Shown here piece by piece: positions 7,206-14,030 of a stretch of 37,443 nucleotides of DNA. The stretch comes from Elusimicrobia bacterium GWB2_63_16. Lineage in GTDB: Bacteria; Elusimicrobiota; Elusimicrobia; Elusimicrobiales; UBA9959. The position numbers and the translations under genes were made by a program. The stretch is taken from positions 1-37,443 of the forward strand of contig MGTZ01000021.1 in the NCBI GenBank assembly GCA_001799715.1. The letters are read 5' to 3'. The notes under the pieces were generated by a model. That model was not told the DNA's origin and did no database searches. It worked only from the letters and a program-made list of their open reading frames with translations. Numbering within the stretch: the first letter of the stretch is position 1; every line of letters begins with the position of its first letter.

Positions 7206-7478
7206 CTAGGACACCTTCACTTCCTTGCCTATCCAGATGAAGGCCGAGGGCAGCACGATGCACTGGCAGTGCGAGCTGAGAATGGAATTGTACTCGGGCA
7301 TGATGTTGACGATGCCGTTGCTCCAGGAGACGTAGCGTATATGCTCGGCGTCTATCCACTCGTAGACGCGCGGCCCCACCCGCGGCATCATCGTCCACAC
7401 CACCGCCTTGTCCCACGGTATCTCGTTGGCGTCCGACGAAAACTTTATCTCCGGTATTTTTGCTGCAAGCGAGTCCAT
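7206..7478 (-). CDS. Small protein of unknown function, last gene of the operon
   Basis: This 90-aa protein has no signal peptide or clear membrane span and is rich in Trp, Ile and Val. It contains one CxC pair (SSHCQCIVLPSAF). A perfect AGGAGGAT at 7481-7488, 2 nt upstream of the ATG and overlapping the stop codon of the preceding gene, strongly supports translation. I do not recognise the family. Being the last gene of a membrane/signalling operon suggests an accessory cytoplasmic factor, but that is inference only. Confidence 0.7.
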   Translation of the reverse strand: MDSLAAKIPEIKFSSDANEIPWDKAVVWTMMPRVGPRVYEWIDAEHIRYVSWSNGIVNIMPEYNSILSSHCQCIVLPSAFIWIGKEVKVS

Positions 7479-7486
7479 GTATCCTC

Positions 7487-7684
7487 CTATTCTTTGCGGC
7501 GGCGCGCCGCGGCCGTCCTGCGCAGCGCCTCCGCCATCGCGGCAAGCACCGGCAGGGTTATCAGGCCCAGCCGCGGCAGGCGCGGGTCCCCGGTCATGAA
7601 GGCCGCCAGCAGGCCGGCGTACAGCCAGTAACCCAGGAAGGCCAGCATCGGCAGATAATCAGTCCAGTTGTCTTTCCTTTCCAC
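7487..7684 (-). CDS. Small two-TM membrane protein
   Basis: This 65-aa protein has two hydrophobic segments (about 10-30 and 40-53) and a very basic C-terminal tail (RRTAAARRRKE), so the C-terminus should be cytoplasmic. Its ATG overlaps the stop of the CruF-like gene by one base and its stop lies within the ribosome-binding site of the next gene, a tight coupling that argues it is real. No family is recognised. Confidence 0.65.
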   Translation of the reverse strand: MERKDNWTDYLPMLAFLGYWLYAGLLAAFMTGDPRLPRLGLITLPVLAAMAEALRRTAAARRRKE

Positions 7685-8517
7685 TATATCCCCCAGAGCG
7701 TTAGGTTGACCGGCGTCTTTATGAACTTCAGCGCCAGCGCGCCGTAAACCAGGAAACCGGCCAGCAGGGCCGCCTCCAGGCCTATCAGCGTCAGAAAGAA
7801 GCGCCTGGCGGCCTTGGCGGGCCCCAACCGCTCAAGCAGGCCCGGCAGCCCGTCGAAAACCAGCGCGAACAGGAAGACCAGCATGAACCAGCCCGCGAAA
7901 TTGGTCAGCGGAATGGAAAGCACCCGCACCGGCTCGTTGGTAAGCCAGACCCAAGACCGCCAGGCCGGGTGCACCTGCACGGGGTCCAGCCACAGGTCGA
8001 AGTTCATCGCGAGAAAGCCGCCCAGCGCCGCCCGCGCGGCTATGCCCCTGCCGCGCAGCAGCAGGTTGGAGACGTGCACGCAGGAGTAGGCTATGAAGAA
8101 CCAGCCCAGGCAGATGTAGACCGGTATCTCGAACCACCAGAGGCCCCCGCGCGTGAAGTAGTAGGTGCCGGCCCCGGAACCCAGCTCCGGCGAGGCCGCC
8201 GCCAGCAGGTGCATGTAACGCCCGATGAAGATCCAGACGTTCTCCTCCAGGCCGGTAAAGAAGAAGGAACCGGCAAGGAACATGACCGCGAGGTACGGCC
8301 CCAGCCGGCGCCAGGCGTGCACGAAACAGAGCCCCGCCAGCAGCAACGGCACCAGGTCCAGCAGGAATATCGAGAACAGGCCGGTGTGCGGCACCCCGGC
8401 GTTGGACGGGACGTCCAACACGCCGGGGAAGGCGTGGTGCAGCACTGTGGAGGCGAGCACCGTGACTCCGAGCAGCGCGGCTACGGCCAGGAGCGTCCTC
8501 TTTTCGGCGGTTTCCAT
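7684..8517 (-). CDS. Carotenoid biosynthesis protein, CruF-like (DUF422 family)
   Basis: This 277-aa integral membrane protein has about seven hydrophobic segments. The central part carries the family-like signature FDLWLDPVQVHPAWRSWVW and, shortly after, IPLTNFAGWFMLVFLF, resembling the D-P-x-V...W-x-W and P-L-(S/T)-N-F-x-G-W motifs of CruF carotenoid hydratases. Members known elsewhere hydrate the terminal double bond of acyclic or monocyclic carotenoids. An exact reaction cannot be deduced here, since no phytoene synthase or desaturase gene is in the window. The start lies 4 nt after the porin stop. It sits in the same operon as four lycopene-cyclase-like proteins, which supports an isoprenoid substrate. 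Confidence 0.75.
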   Translation of the reverse strand: METAEKRTLLAVAALLGVTVLASTVLHHAFPGVLDVPSNAGVPHTGLFSIFLLDLVPLLLAGLCFVHAWRRLGPYLAVMFLAGSFFFTGLEENVWIFIGRYMHLLAAASPELGSGAGTYYFTRGGLWWFEIPVYICLGWFFIAYSCVHVSNLLLRGRGIAARAALGGFLAMNFDLWLDPVQVHPAWRSWVWLTNEPVRVLSIPLTNFAGWFMLVFLFALVFDGLPGLLERLGPAKAARRFFLTLIGLEAALLAGFLVYGALALKFIKTPVNLTLWGI

Positions 8518-8521
8518 GCGG

Positions 8522-9766
8522 TCAGAAACTGTAGGCGGCCTCGCCCAGCAGAGCGAAACCGTACAGGGAATATTTCACCCCTCCGGCCGTGCGGCGGCCG
8601 TAGCCGGTCATCGCGGTCAGCGTGCCGCGCAGCGCCTCCCATTTCCTGGTCAGGCCGGCGGTCAGGCGGTGCATGGGCACATCGACGGCGGTGGAAAAGT
8701 CCACGCTCCCTTTATCCAGCGCCGGGGTGTCGAAAGCGTAGCCGAGCAGCAGGTCCGTGCTCTCGGAACGCGCCCAGACCGCGCCGGCCCTGAACTTGAA
8801 GGAGTTCTTCCAGTCGTAGGTATTCTCGTTGCTGTTTATCAGCAGGCCCGGGGTTTCGTAGACGGTCTTATTGGAGAAGCCGCTCCACCAGGTCTGCGTG
8901 AGGTCCATGGAAAGCTTAAGCGTCCGGCGCGCCTGCCAGGCCGCGCCGATGCCGGAAGTGGCCGGCTGCTTGAGCTTAAACCTGAAATCGCTCTTCTCTG
9001 CGGGCAGCACCTGCGAAGTGGCCGTGGCCGAGCCGTGCAGCATCACCCGGCTGCCGCCGCGGAACACGGCGCCGAAGGCCAGCCTCTCGCTGTGGCGGTA
9101 TTTCAGGCCCAGCACGCCCTCCAGGCCGTAGCCGTCTCCGTCCAGCTTCTGCCGCACCACGTCGGGACCGGGCATGCTGAGCAGCGCCAGCAGCGGCGAC
9201 ACCGCGAAATCGTGAGTGGCCTCGCTCTCCAGCCTGGCGTAGATCAAATTGGCGCCCGCGGAGGCGGAGAACCTCTCGCCCAGCCTCCTGGCGTAGGAGA
9301 GGTTCCACACCGCCAGGCCGGCGAAACCCTCGTAATCTATGCTGTTGTAAAAGCTCGGGGTAGGATCGCTGTCCTTGAACTTGGAACCCTGCAGCAGCGG
9401 CAGGTACAGGCCGAAGCCCAGCGCCGACTTGTCGTCCAGGGGCACGGCCGCGCCCAGCGAACCGAACAGGAAAGAGGAATTCTCGCGGGTCTTGTCGAAA
9501 GGGTTGCCGACGGGGGTGTTCAAGGAATTCCCGTCCTTCGGGCTCATTACCCCGGTCTTCAGCTCCAGGCCGGCCTCGCGGGCCTTTACGTCGGACAGGT
9601 TGGCGGGATTCCAGTAGATGGCGGTCCAGTCGGCGGCGTCGGCGATGACGGCCCCGCCGCGGGCCACGGCCGCGGCCCCCACGCCGTCGAACTCGTAGCC
9701 GGAGCAGCGCCCCTCACGCGGCAGCGCCGCGGCCAGCACCATTATGACAAGCAGGATGTTTTTCAT
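8522..9766 (-). CDS. OmpP1/FadL/TodX-family outer-membrane transporter
   Basis: This 414-aa protein has an N-terminal signal peptide (MKNILLVIMVLAAALPREGRCSG; cleavage probably just before the SGYEFDG segment). It also has the FadL-type N-terminal hatch signature ARGGAVIADAADWTAIYWNPANLS. The remainder alternates as amphipathic beta strands and ends in AAYSF, a terminal aromatic typical of outer-membrane barrels. FadL-family porins let hydrophobic compounds cross the outer membrane. Its ATG overlaps the kinase stop by four bases (ATGA). Within this operon a role in moving an isoprenoid or other lipophilic compound is plausible but inferred. Confidence 0.88.
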   Translation of the reverse strand: MKNILLVIMVLAAALPREGRCSGYEFDGVGAAAVARGGAVIADAADWTAIYWNPANLSDVKAREAGLELKTGVMSPKDGNSLNTPVGNPFDKTRENSSFLFGSLGAAVPLDDKSALGFGLYLPLLQGSKFKDSDPTPSFYNSIDYEGFAGLAVWNLSYARRLGERFSASAGANLIYARLESEATHDFAVSPLLALLSMPGPDVVRQKLDGDGYGLEGVLGLKYRHSERLAFGAVFRGGSRVMLHGSATATSQVLPAEKSDFRFKLKQPATSGIGAAWQARRTLKLSMDLTQTWWSGFSNKTVYETPGLLINSNENTYDWKNSFKFRAGAVWARSESTDLLLGYAFDTPALDKGSVDFSTAVDVPMHRLTAGLTRKWEALRGTLTAMTGYGRRTAGGVKYSLYGFALLGEAAYSF

Positions 9767-11058
9767 TTTTCCGCGAACAGCGGCAGCCTGGTTATGAACT
9801 CGGCGCCGCCGCCCCCCTTTTCCTTATATTTTATTTCGCCGCCGTTATGCGTAAGCAGATCCCTGACTATCAGCAGTCCAACGCCGGTGCCTTTCTCCTT
9901 GCTGGTATGACAATCCCGGAACAGCGTAGCGCGCGACTCCGGCGGCACGCCCGGGCCGTTGTCCCCCACCGAGATCTCCGCCCAATCGCCGTCGCGGCGC
10001 AGCCCCACCTCGATCTCCCGCTCGGCGGCCCCGGCCACGGCCTCCACCGCGTTCTTCAGCAGATTGAAATAGACCTGGCGCAGTTCCCGCAGCGAGGCCG
10101 CGACGCACAGCTCCTCCGCGTCGCGGAAATCCCTGCGGAACTTTATGCCCTTGGCGCCGGGGTAGAACACCATCAGCGTCAGCATGGTGTTCAGGAAGGA
10201 CGAGAGGCAGACTTTTTCGCGCTTGGCTTCGGCCCGGCGGCCGTAGCGCGTTATGTCGGCGAGCATGGAGGAGATCTCCTCCAGGCTGCCGCGCACCTCT
10301 TTCAGCAGGCCTTCGTCCTCCGCGGCGGCCGTCTGGTCCTTCTCCTTCAGCTCGAGGTAGCCCAACGCCGTGGCCAGAGGCGTGCGAATATCGTGCACTA
10401 TGCGGTGCGCCACCATGCCTATTTGAGAATAACTCTCCAGCTCTCCGACCTCAGCCGACAGCGCCCTGGCCTTCTGGCTCTCGCGCGCCGCGGTGGCGCG
10501 GTAACCGGCCATGACGATACGGCCGACGAAGCCGGTGATCAGCATTATCGAGGAGGTGGACAGCGTCAGCCAGAAGACCACCCACTTGTTGGCGTAGATG
10601 ATGTCGGAGGCCGAACTGTAGCTGGGAACGAAGCCGAAAGCCTCGCCCAGCGTCACCAACAGGTAGCTGGCTATGCCCATGAAAATGGTGGAATAGTTCT
10701 CCACGCCGTAGGCGGCTTCCGCCAGCATGATGGCGAAGTAGAAGAAGAGGAACGGGGAAGTGATGCCGCCGGTGAAGTGCACCATGCCGCCCAGCATGGC
10801 CAGCGACAGCACCGTCATCACGGACAGCAGCAGGAAATAGCGCTCGCGGGCCAGCCGCGTCACCACCGCGCCCGCGGCCGCGTAGGCGGCGGCCGAGGCG
10901 AGGCAGAGCCAGCCGAAACCGGCCCGGAAAGGAAAATCCGGCATCAGCCGCGCCAGCGCGAAGGTCAGCAGGCAAAGCCCCGAAGTGTAGAGCAACTGCT
11001 TGCGCAGCGCCGAGATGGAGATCAGCTCCAACCCCTGTTTGTCGCCCTTGGATATCAT
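9763..11058 (-). CDS. Six-TM sensor histidine kinase
   Basis: This 431-aa protein has an N-terminal membrane domain with six hydrophobic segments (about 22-40, 47-67, 74-95, 101-120, 123-142 and 160-185). It includes the motif FTGGITSPFLFFYF, similar to PilS/RegB-type membrane sensors. A short coiled linker leads to the H-box (RIVHDIRTPLA, phospho-acceptor H222). The N-box (FNLLKNAVEAV), G1 (VGDNGPGVP) and G2 (GTGVGLLIVRDL) boxes are intact, so it should be an active kinase. The sensor has no large periplasmic domain and therefore probably senses something within the membrane. The stand-alone receiver at 12788-13156, first gene of the operon, is the obvious partner. ATGA overlaps join it to both neighbours. 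Confidence 0.9.
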   Translation of the reverse strand: MISKGDKQGLELISISALRKQLLYTSGLCLLTFALARLMPDFPFRAGFGWLCLASAAAYAAAGAVVTRLARERYFLLLSVMTVLSLAMLGGMVHFTGGITSPFLFFYFAIMLAEAAYGVENYSTIFMGIASYLLVTLGEAFGFVPSYSSASDIIYANKWVVFWLTLSTSSIMLITGFVGRIVMAGYRATAARESQKARALSAEVGELESYSQIGMVAHRIVHDIRTPLATALGYLELKEKDQTAAAEDEGLLKEVRGSLEEISSMLADITRYGRRAEAKREKVCLSSFLNTMLTLMVFYPGAKGIKFRRDFRDAEELCVAASLRELRQVYFNLLKNAVEAVAGAAEREIEVGLRRDGDWAEISVGDNGPGVPPESRATLFRDCHTSKEKGTGVGLLIVRDLLTHNGGEIKYKEKGGGGAEFITRLPLFAEK

Positions 11059-11591
11059 CTTTTCCCCTCGAAGCTCCCTTCCCAGTAGCGCACGAAGGTC
11101 GGCGCCACCAGCATCAGCAGCGAATAACCGAACAGCAGCTCGTACGGCATGTTAAAAAGCGGGATCAGCCCCCAGTCCCACTGCAGCAGGTCCTGCCTGT
11201 AGGTCCACACGCCGCTCTTGGAGCCAAGCGTCTCGAGCGGCAGGCAGACCGCCGCGGCGCTCGCCATGTCGAAAACGAAGACCCGCTTGTCGCGCGGACG
11301 CAGCGCGGAAAGGCCCAACACTTTACAATATAATTTCTCGGCGAGCCAAGGCACCAGTGTCAGCATGACGCTCCATCCGGCCACCACGGCCAGCGGCGCG
11401 TCGCGGTAGAACGTCAGCGCGAGGTGGTAATCCCACAGCGGCTCGGTGGCTATCTCCCAGACCACGCCCACTATGGCGCCGGCCAGCAGCTCGCCGGCCA
11501 CGTTACGCCGGGCATAGCGGCGGAACAGCCACCAGGTGACGGCCGGCAGGGAGAGCCCCAGCGCCTCCAGGAAGACCAGCAGCGGGTTCAT
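11055..11591 (-). CDS. Five-TM membrane protein, paralogue 2, with degenerate lycopene-cyclase-like motif
   Basis: This 178-aa protein has about five hydrophobic segments. It is a clear paralogue of the next gene upstream; both share ATEPLWDYH, a D-K-R-V-F segment, GVW-x-Y and W-x-W-G-x-x-P-x-F-x-M-P-Y-E-x-L-F-G-Y, ending PTFVR-x-W-E. The second half (V-F-x-x-D...E-T...G-V-W...P...M-P-Y-E-L-L-F-G) follows the order of the lycopene cyclase domain, in which a G-x-W-x-(F/Y) loop is followed by P-x-E-E-x-x-(F/Y). Here P-Y-E replaces P-x-E-E. It could be a diverged cyclase subunit or a sensor-like relative; function is not established. ATGA overlaps join it to both neighbours. Confidence 0.65.
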   Translation of the reverse strand: MNPLLVFLEALGLSLPAVTWWLFRRYARRNVAGELLAGAIVGVVWEIATEPLWDYHLALTFYRDAPLAVVAGWSVMLTLVPWLAEKLYCKVLGLSALRPRDKRVFVFDMASAAAVCLPLETLGSKSGVWTYRQDLLQWDWGLIPLFNMPYELLFGYSLLMLVAPTFVRYWEGSFEGKR

Positions 11592-12109
11592 GCCTCGAAA
11601 GGCCGCTCCCAGCAGCGCACGAAGGTGGGGCCTATCAGCATCAGCAGGCAGTAGCCGAACAGCGCCTCGTACGGCATTTTAAAGAACGGCACCTCGCCCC
11701 AGCCCCAGTTCAGGATATGGTAATTGTAGTCCCAGACACCGAGCTTCAGGGCCACGGTCTCGATAGGGAAGGCGATCAGCGCGGCGCTGGTCACGTCGGT
11801 CAGGAAGACGCGCTTGTCGGTCAGGGCCGGCGTCGCGCCGAACAGCGCCTTGAAGATCTTTTCCGAGACGAAGACCACCAGCGTGAACATCACGCCCCAG
11901 CCCAGCACTATGCACGGCGGCACGTCCTTGTAGACCGTGAAGAAGAAGTGGTAGTCCCACAGCGGCTCGGTGGCGAACTCGATGAAGCAGCCGATTATAG
12001 TGCCGGCCATCAATTCTCCCAGCACGTTGCGCCGGGCGAAGCGCCTGAAGACGTACCAGGTCACCGGCACCTGCAGGTAGAACCACGCTTCCAGTATGGC
12101 GAGCTTCAT
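11588..12109 (-). CDS. Five-TM membrane protein, paralogue 1, with degenerate lycopene-cyclase-like motif
   Basis: This 173-aa protein has about five membrane segments and is homologous over its whole length to the downstream paralogue. The shared block (FATEPLWDYH, then Y-K-D-V-P, W-G-V-M-F-T-L, D-K-R-V-F, LGVWDYNYHILNWGWG, PFFKMPYEALFGY) keeps acidic residues inside predicted helices, as in membrane-embedded enzymes. A Shine-Dalgarno GGAGGAAG precedes the ATG. Tandem placement directly after two canonical lycopene-cyclase-domain genes suggests gene duplication and divergence within one fold. No assigned family is recognised. Confidence 0.65.
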   Translation of the reverse strand: MKLAILEAWFYLQVPVTWYVFRRFARRNVLGELMAGTIIGCFIEFATEPLWDYHFFFTVYKDVPPCIVLGWGVMFTLVVFVSEKIFKALFGATPALTDKRVFLTDVTSAALIAFPIETVALKLGVWDYNYHILNWGWGEVPFFKMPYEALFGYCLLMLIGPTFVRCWERPFEA

Positions 12110-12471
12110 TTCTTCCTCCCGAGCCAGTTGTCTATCGCGTGCATGAGTATGACGGTGAACATCGGCGGGAACCAGTAGTAGAGCAGCGGCTCCTCTATCG
12201 GCACGCCCCAGACGGTGGGGCCGAGCGTGCGCATGGGGTTCCAGATCCAGTGCTCGCGCAGCACCGAGAAATGACCCGCGACGAAGGCGATGGACGAGAA
12301 GGTGAGGATCATCAGGCCGGCGGCCCGCCAGTTCACGGACTCGCGGGAGGCCTTATAGAGCGGCAGCACTATGAAGAAGAACGGCAGAGTCAGCAGGACG
12401 CTGGCGGGCCATTTCTTTACGGCCGCGCCCTGGGGCTTCTTTTCTTCGGGGTTCACCGGGGCTTCAGGCAT
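12106..12471 (-). CDS. Lycopene-cyclase-domain protein (CrtYd-like subunit)
   Basis: This 121-aa protein has a hydrophilic Pro/Lys-rich N-terminus (1-20) and three membrane segments (about 22-40, 48-70 and 90-112). Between the last two is the loop WIWNPMRTLGPTVWG leading into VPIEEPLLYYW, the P-x-E-E-x-x-x-(F/Y) motif of the CrtYc/CrtYd/CarR cyclase domain. Known family members form heterodimers that cyclise the ends of lycopene. Size and adjacency to a second such gene (8-bp overlap) match a heterodimeric enzyme. GGAGGAAAA stands just before the ATG. The substrate is unproven. Confidence 0.72.
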   Translation of the reverse strand: MPEAPVNPEEKKPQGAAVKKWPASVLLTLPFFFIVLPLYKASRESVNWRAAGLMILTFSSIAFVAGHFSVLREHWIWNPMRTLGPTVWGVPIEEPLLYYWFPPMFTVILMHAIDNWLGRKK

Positions 12472-12787
12472 TTTTCCTCCCGAGCAGGCGGCCGTAGAGC
12501 AGGTAAAGCGACAGGCAGAACGGCGTGGCGCCGAACCAGTAGACGTATTCCTCTATCGGCGCTTTGCCGAACCAGATGCCGAGCAGCGGATCTATGCGCT
12601 CGGAGAAGGTCCAGGTGTCGAACTTCAGGTAGAAATACTCCATGATCACCGAGATCACGGCCATGGCCAGCGTGGTCAGCCAGTAGGAGCGCTTGATGCC
12701 CGGAGGCAGCTTGTGAAAGAAGAACAGCACGAACAGGCAGACCGGCAGCCAGAAGAGCGCGGAATAGATGATGAAGTAGAGCGGCAC
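12464..12787 (-). CDS. Lycopene-cyclase-domain protein (CrtYc-like subunit), GTG start
   Basis: This 107-aa protein has three membrane segments (about 3-23, 35-54 and 76-98). The loop TWTFSERIDPLLGIWFG leads into KAPIEEYVYWFG, the canonical P-x-E-E-(F/Y) active-site motif of CrtYc/CrtYd-type lycopene cyclases. The GTG start at 12787 directly follows the TAA of the receiver gene with no gap, and it overlaps the next gene by 8 bp. It is probably one half of a heterodimeric membrane cyclase. Crystal or activity data on this subfamily cannot be inferred from sequence. Confidence 0.75.
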   Translation of the reverse strand: MPLYFIIYSALFWLPVCLFVLFFFHKLPPGIKRSYWLTTLAMAVISVIMEYFYLKFDTWTFSERIDPLLGIWFGKAPIEEYVYWFGATPFCLSLYLLYGRLLGRKNA

Positions 12788-13156
12788 TTATTTCCCCCCG
12801 CCGGCCGCCCCGCGGGTGGCCCTGGCCGCGGCGATGGCGGCCTCCAATTCAACCATAGGCAGGCCCTTGAGCACGAAGCGGTCCGCTCCGCACCCTGCCT
12901 CCGGCTCGGTGCCGCTGAGCAGCAGCAGCGCCGTCCGGCCGTAGCGGACGTCGGAGCGGATGGCCTCGCAGAACGGCCCCGCCTCGCCGTCGGGCAGCGA
13001 GGCGTCGAGCAGTATCACGTCGGGAACGGCATGGTCGGCCAGCGAACGCGCCGCCGCCCACGTACGGCCGGAAAGGACCTCGTGGCCGCCGCCGACGAAA
13101 TAGCAGGACAGCATGTGCACCCAGGCAGCGTCGTCGTCCACGATAAGTATCCGCAT
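12788..13156 (-). CDS. Stand-alone receiver (CheY-like) protein
   Basis: This 122-aa protein is a single receiver domain without an output domain. It has the acidic cluster D7-D9, phospho-acceptor D51 (LLDASLPDG), switch S81 and conserved K97 (FVLKG). Such proteins act by protein-protein contact or as phosphate relays. It opens the ten-gene operon and probably receives phosphate from the six-TM kinase four genes downstream. A Shine-Dalgarno-like AAGGGGTG stands 5 nt before the ATG. A minus-strand TTGATA at 13191-13196 could be a -35, but its 17-nt-spaced -10 (TAACAA) overlaps the ribosome-binding site, so I do not call a promoter. Confidence 0.88.
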   Translation of the reverse strand: MRILIVDDDAAWVHMLSCYFVGGGHEVLSGRTWAAARSLADHAVPDVILLDASLPDGEAGPFCEAIRSDVRYGRTALLLLSGTEPEAGCGADRFVLKGLPMVELEAAIAAARATRGAAGGGK

Positions 13157-13221
13157 GTTGTCACCCCTTGTTAAACAGGAACAAAGACAATATCAAATAT
13201 AAAGGGCCAGGCAAACAGCAA

Positions 13222-13253
13222 GGGAAAGAGCGGCCTCCTCAGGAGCGGCCGCG
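13222..13253 (-). terminator. Possible terminator after the small membrane protein
   Basis: On the minus strand GCGGCC...GGCCGC arms (13253-13230) enclose an inner CTCC/GGAG pairing. They are followed by TCTTTCCC, a weak pyrimidine-rich tail. The stop codon at 13239 lies inside the hairpin. A stem this strong could end or attenuate transcription before the receiver operon. Confidence 0.4.
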
Positions 13254-13520
13254 CAGCAATCCGGACAGCGGGCTGGACTTGTACATGTTCTCGAGGAAGT
13301 CTATGCCGGCGTAGCCGGCCAGGAAGGCGGTCTTCCAACTGCTCTCGGCGAGGGCCCCGGCTATGCCGCCGAGTATGCCGGAGAAGAAGACCGTGGTGAA
13401 GAAATAAGGGAAGTCGAACTTTACCGTACCGCCGCTTTTGCGCTTTTTGAGGAAACCGGCCAGCCCCCTGGCCAGGCCGCCCACGAAACCCGCTATCACG
13501 TAGATCTGAAGCTCACGCAT
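13239..13520 (-). CDS. Small glycine-rich membrane protein of unknown function
   Basis: This 93-aa protein has hydrophobic segments at about 6-24, 44-61 and 66-78, with small-residue patterns (GFVGGLARGLAGF, GILGGIAGALAE) that suggest tight helix packing. A charged segment KKRKSGG lies between. This resembles small holin-like or channel-like proteins, but no family is recognised. The ATG at 13520 is preceded by AGGGGGAA; the frame is open to 13601, but the extra residues are basic and lack a ribosome-binding site. It lies just downstream of rnpB. Confidence 0.6.
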   Translation of the reverse strand: MRELQIYVIAGFVGGLARGLAGFLKKRKSGGTVKFDFPYFFTTVFFSGILGGIAGALAESSWKTAFLAGYAGIDFLENMYKSSPLSGLLRGRS

Positions 13521-13579
13521 GTTGTTCCCCCTGGCGCACCGTCCCGCCGCCGGCTTCCGGCGGCTTGAGAAGATGATAC

Positions 13580-13612
13580 AAAAAAAAGCCCGGGGAATCA
13601 CGGCGGGAGACG
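13580..13612 (-). terminator. Possible rnpB terminator (T8 tract)
   Basis: A minus-strand run of eight T (plus-strand A at 13580-13587) follows CCCCGGGC about 45 nt beyond the RNase P RNA 3' end. The stem that can form upstream (CCCG/CGGG) is weak. The T-tract is clear; termination is inferred. Confidence 0.4.
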
Positions 13613-13630
13613 CGACGGGGAAATCTTTTA

Positions 13631-14010
13631 GACCGCGGACTGTACCCCGAATTCTGTCCGGCGCCTTGCGGCGCCTGGAGGACCATTTATCTATTGCGGC
13701 CCACTCTGCGCTGCCCCCCGGAGGGGGCGGACGGGCAGTCCGTCGCGCAACTTTGGCCTTGCTTCAGGAGGGGCTTGCCTTGCCGTCAGCATCTCTGCGG
13801 ACGCGGTGCGCTCTTACCGCACCTTTTCACCCTTACCCTTGCGGGCGGTATGTTCTCTGTGGCGCTGTCCGTCGGCGGGGGATGTGGCCCCCGCCTCCCG
13901 GCCTATGCTCCGCTCATATAATGCTGCGAAGTTTGAACCGGCACCCTGCCCTGTGAAGTTCGGAAGTTCCTCCCCTCCCTTGCGGGAAGAGCGGCCCTCC
14001 GTCCGCGGTC
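13631..14010 (-). ncRNA. rnpB: RNase P RNA (bacterial class A)
   Basis: The catalytic RNA of RNase P, which removes tRNA 5' leaders, reads on the minus strand. P1 is formed by perfect pairing of GACCGCGGAC at the 5' end (14010-14001) with GTCCGCGGTC at the 3' end (13640-13631). The conserved 5' core is present (GAGGAACTTCCGAACTTCAC, then AGGGCAGGGTGCCGG), as is the 3' core ACAGAATTCGGGGTACAG, which together build P4. The total is about 380 nt, the normal type A length. It starts only about 20 nt past the stop of the upstream zinc-ribbon gene, so it may use a promoter inside that gene or be cut from its transcript. Open frames crossing this interval are not genes. Confidence 0.97.
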
Positions 14011-14030
14011 TAAAATCTTTTGCGGCTGTA

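Noticed and set aside
7174-7545. Alternative minus-strand frame across the two small genes
   Set aside because: It is Arg-rich, has no ribosome-binding site and overlaps the terminator. The frame at 7206-7478 has a perfect AGGAGG.
13519-13956. Plus-strand open frames across 13519-14531
   Set aside because: The interval is the RNase P RNA on the other strand, proven by P1 pairing and both core motifs, and continues into antisense of the zinc-ribbon gene.
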